From assembly GCA_033720735.1 (NCBI GenBank), contig JAWWBX010000167.1, positions 1-9,460 of the forward strand: a stretch of 9,460 bases of DNA. The letters are read 5' to 3'. This DNA is from B8-G4 sp033720735 (lineage in GTDB: Bacteria; Bacteroidota; Bacteroidia; Chitinophagales; Saprospiraceae). The translations under genes were made by a program, and so were the position numbers. Shown in pieces: positions 7,773-9,460 of this stretch; within the stretch, counting starts at the first letter, position 1, and every line of letters begins with the position of its first letter. The notes beneath the pieces are model-generated. The model searched no databases. It had not been told where the DNA came from and worked only from the letters and a program-made list of their open reading frames with translations.

Positions 7773-7783
7773 ACATGCCCCAG
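7755..7783 (-). promoter_or_regulatory. Promoter for the giant PKD protein gene (Bacteroidota type)
   Basis: Read on the minus strand, TATATTTG (7755-7762) is a perfect TAnnTTTG -7 element. CTG at 7781-7783, 18 bases upstream, is a one-mismatch version of the -33 TTG. Transcription would begin near 7748 and give a leader of about 95 bases before the chosen start at 7653. That leader contains a weak 5-bp hairpin (GCAGT/ACTGC, 7711-7728). The -7 match is strong and the -33 weak. Confidence 0.55.
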
Positions 7784-7805
7784 CACAGGAAACAGCACAA
7801 CAACC

Positions 7806-8411
7806 ATGCTAAGAATCGGCATCACCGGCGGGATTGGCAGCGGCAAGTCGACCGTCACCAGGATCTTTGGCGTACTCGGAATCCCCGTTTATGACTCCGA
7901 CCGGAGAGCCAAACAACTGATGAGTTCCGATCCGGCGCTCCGGACCGCTCTGATTGACGCTTTCGGCGTCGACATCTTTCCTAATGACGGTGAACTCGAC
8001 CGACGGCTGCTAGCGCGCATCGTCTTTGATGATCAGGACCAGCTCGCACGACTGAATGCCCTTGTTCATCCGGCCGTTGGAGCGGACTTCGAGCGCTGGT
8101 GCCGGAGTCTGGATGCGGCACCGTATGTGCTCAAAGAAGCCGCCCTGATCTTCGAGGCGGGCATCGACCGTCATCTTGACCGCACGATCCTGGTGTGGGC
8201 TCCAGAGGACTTGCGGATCCAACGGGTGATCGAACGCGATCAGACAACCGAGGAAGCGGTTCGCGCACGCATGCGCAATCAATGGCCCGACGCACGGAAA
8301 GTCGCCGGGGCCGATTTTGTCATCGTCAATGACGGTGCGCATCCATTGATCAGACAAGTTCTTGAAGTCCATCACTTGCTGTTGCGCTCCGCCAGGTCTG
8401 CAAGCGTTTGA
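7806..8411 (+). CDS. coaE: Dephospho-CoA kinase
   Basis: A cytoplasmic kinase of 201 residues, the usual family length, that phosphorylates the 3'-hydroxyl of dephospho-CoA with ATP in the last step of coenzyme A synthesis. The P-loop GGIGSGKS is at residues 8-15. It is followed by the conserved YDSD (29-32, the DxD of the substrate/metal site), VHP (87-89), the EAALIFEAG core segment (111-119), the lid segment RDQTTEEAVRARMRNQW (144-160) and ADFVIVNDG (169-177). All are typical of CoaE, and nothing is missing. The start at 7806 is chosen because the protein then begins directly with MLRIGITGG. An in-frame TTG at 7770 would add 12 unlikely residues. The gene is transcribed divergently from the giant PKD gene and is followed 45 bases later by rocD. 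Confidence 0.97.
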   Translation: MLRIGITGGIGSGKSTVTRIFGVLGIPVYDSDRRAKQLMSSDPALRTALIDAFGVDIFPNDGELDRRLLARIVFDDQDQLARLNALVHPAVGADFERWCRSLDAAPYVLKEAALIFEAGIDRHLDRTILVWAPEDLRIQRVIERDQTTEEAVRARMRNQWPDARKVAGADFVIVNDGAHPLIRQVLEVHHLLLRSARSASV

Positions 8412-8440
8412 CTGAATGGACGCAAAACACTTAGCTTTGC
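8407..8440 (+). promoter_or_regulatory. Promoter for rocD overlapping the coaE stop codon
   Basis: TTTG at 8407-8410, then 21 bases, then TAGCTTTGC at 8432-8440, a perfect TAnnTTTG element with a following C. The -33 element overlaps the last codon and TGA of coaE (8409-8411). Transcription would begin near 8446, leaving a leader of only about ten bases before the rocD ATG at 8457. rocD can thus be expressed independently of coaE, though read-through is also possible. Confidence 0.6.
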
Positions 8441-8456
8441 GCAAAATGCAGGCCGA

Positions 8457-9460
8457 ATGATCTCGACACATTCCCTTTCGTCGCAGGAGTTGATGCAACT
8501 CGAGGACCGTCACGGTGCACACAACTATCATCCTCTTCCGGTGGTCCTGGCACGGGGCGAGGGCCCGTTTGTGTGGGACGTTGAGGGCAAACGGTACTAC
8601 GACTTCCTGTCAGCCTATTCGGCCGTCAACCAGGGCCACTGCCATCCGCGCATCGTACGTGCCTTGCAGCAACAAGCCGAAACGCTTACGCTGACCTCAC
8701 GGGCATTTTACAACAGCATGCTCGGTCGCTACGAACAATACATCACCGACTATTTCGGATATGACAAGGTATTGCCCATCAATACCGGTGTCGAAGCCGT
8801 CGAGACGGCCATCAAGCTCTGTCGCAAATGGGCTTACAAAGTCAAAGGCATTGAGACCAACAAGGCCAAAATCGTCTTTGTCACAGGCAATTTCCATGGT
8901 CGCACCATGGGTGCCATCAGTGCCTCGGTCGACCCCAGCAGCACCACCGGTTTCGGCCCGTTCGTACCGGGCTATGTCATCATTCCGTACAACGACAAAG
9001 AAGCTCTGGCTGAAGCTCTGCAGGATCCGCATGTCGCCGGGTTTCTGGTCGAACCGATCCAGGGCGAAGCCGGCGTGGTCGTACCTGATGAAGACTATCT
9101 GCCGTTTGCGGCAGCAAAATGCAAGGAGCACAATGTGCTGTTCATCGCTGATGAGGTCCAGACGGGCATCGCCCGGACCGGTAAATTGCTCTGCTGTGAC
9201 CACCACGGTATCCGTCCCGATATCGTGATCCTCGGCAAAGCGCTGTCAGGTGGCGTCTTTCCGGTATCGGCGGTACTGGCCGATGATCCGGTGATGCTCT
9301 GCATCCAGCCTGGCGAGCATGGCTCGACCTTTGGCGGCAATCCGCTGGCTTGTGCCGTCGCGATGGAAGCACTGGAGGTCGTACGCGATGAGCAACTCGC
9401 AGAAAATGCCGAGATGCTGGGCCGTTTGTTCCGCGAGCGCATGGCCCGGCTGGTACAGCA
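8457..9460 (+). CDS. rocD: Ornithine aminotransferase (ornithine--oxo-acid transaminase), 3' end outside window
   Basis: The first 334 codons of a PLP-dependent class III (fold type I) aminotransferase are present. The enzyme moves the delta-amino group of ornithine to 2-oxoglutarate, giving glutamate-5-semialdehyde and glutamate, and so links arginine/ornithine breakdown to proline and glutamate. From memory the sequence matches human OAT without gaps, at a constant offset of 31. The PLP lysine is K261 in LGKALSGG, the ring-nitrogen aspartate D232 in ADEVQTG, the cofactor-stacking F146 and substrate-carboxylate R149 in NFHGRT, and phosphate contacts NTGVEA (109-114) and T291 in GSTFGG. Also present are E204 in IQGEAGVVVP and the OAT-specific tyrosines Y24 (HNYHPLPV) and Y54 (SAYSAVNQGHCHP). 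Those tyrosines and R149 separate OAT from acetylornithine and GABA aminotransferases. Start at 8457 fits the short N-terminal helix of bacterial OATs; a second in-frame ATG lies at 8493. Roughly 65-75 residues of the C-terminus are missing because the window ends. Confidence 0.95.
   Translation, partial: MISTHSLSSQELMQLEDRHGAHNYHPLPVVLARGEGPFVWDVEGKRYYDFLSAYSAVNQGHCHPRIVRALQQQAETLTLTSRAFYNSMLGRYEQYITDYFGYDKVLPINTGVEAVETAIKLCRKWAYKVKGIETNKAKIVFVTGNFHGRTMGAISASVDPSSTTGFGPFVPGYVIIPYNDKEALAEALQDPHVAGFLVEPIQGEAGVVVPDEDYLPFAAAKCKEHNVLFIADEVQTGIARTGKLLCCDHHGIRPDIVILGKALSGGVFPVSAVLADDPVMLCIQPGEHGSTFGGNPLACAVAMEALEVVRDEQLAENAEMLGRLFRERMARLVQ

Noticed and set aside
8697..9206. A 169-codon minus-strand open frame opposite rocD
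   Set aside because: It is antisense to invariant OAT motifs (including the PLP-site region upstream of K261) and has no features of its own.

Overview
The window looks like chromosomal DNA from a moderately GC-rich member of the Bacteroidota, probably a Saprospiria-like (Lewinella/Haliscomenobacter-type) marine or particle-associated bacterium. Four things support the phylum. A giant secreted protein ends in a type B sorting domain of the type IX secretion system (T9SS). Two lipoproteins carry Reg_prop and receptor-L-like repeats, common in this phylum. Three intergenic sites match the Bacteroidota promoter consensus TTG-N19-21-TAnnTTTG fully or in part. The ornithine aminotransferase is of the form closest to eukaryotic OAT. 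The class-level placement is inference.

Layout. Positions 1-150 hold the 3' end of an unassigned + strand gene. It is followed after 27 bases by a lipoprotein that is a single seven-bladed Reg_prop beta-propeller (178-1263). After a 204-base gap with a possible promoter comes a second lipoprotein with irregular leucine-rich, receptor-L-like repeats and a Cys-rich C-terminal cap (1468-2598). Convergent to it, with only 24 bases between stop codons, is a roughly 5-kb gene on the minus strand (2623-7653). It encodes a secreted chain of about 13 PKD-like domains, then about six Ig-like modules, several with a CxxC motif, then the T9SS C-terminal domain. A short divergent region (7654-7805) carries back-to-back promoter elements. 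Rightward of it lie two housekeeping genes: coaE (dephospho-CoA kinase, 7806-8411) and the first 334 codons of rocD (ornithine aminotransferase, from 8457), which runs off the window. rocD seems to have its own promoter overlapping the coaE stop codon.

How the genes relate. The left three-quarters codes for envelope or surface proteins: two predicted lipoproteins and one predicted T9SS-exported, cell-surface or secreted adhesin-like protein. Nothing shows that they work together; their proximity and shared extracytoplasmic location are the only links. The right quarter is central metabolism (last step of CoA synthesis; ornithine/glutamate-semialdehyde interconversion). No RNA genes, CRISPR arrays, insertion sequences, phage genes or defence systems were seen. 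The most notable features are the regular cysteine pairing through the giant protein, the change of module type partway along it, and the near-palindromic double promoter upstream. I see no clear new biological system here.
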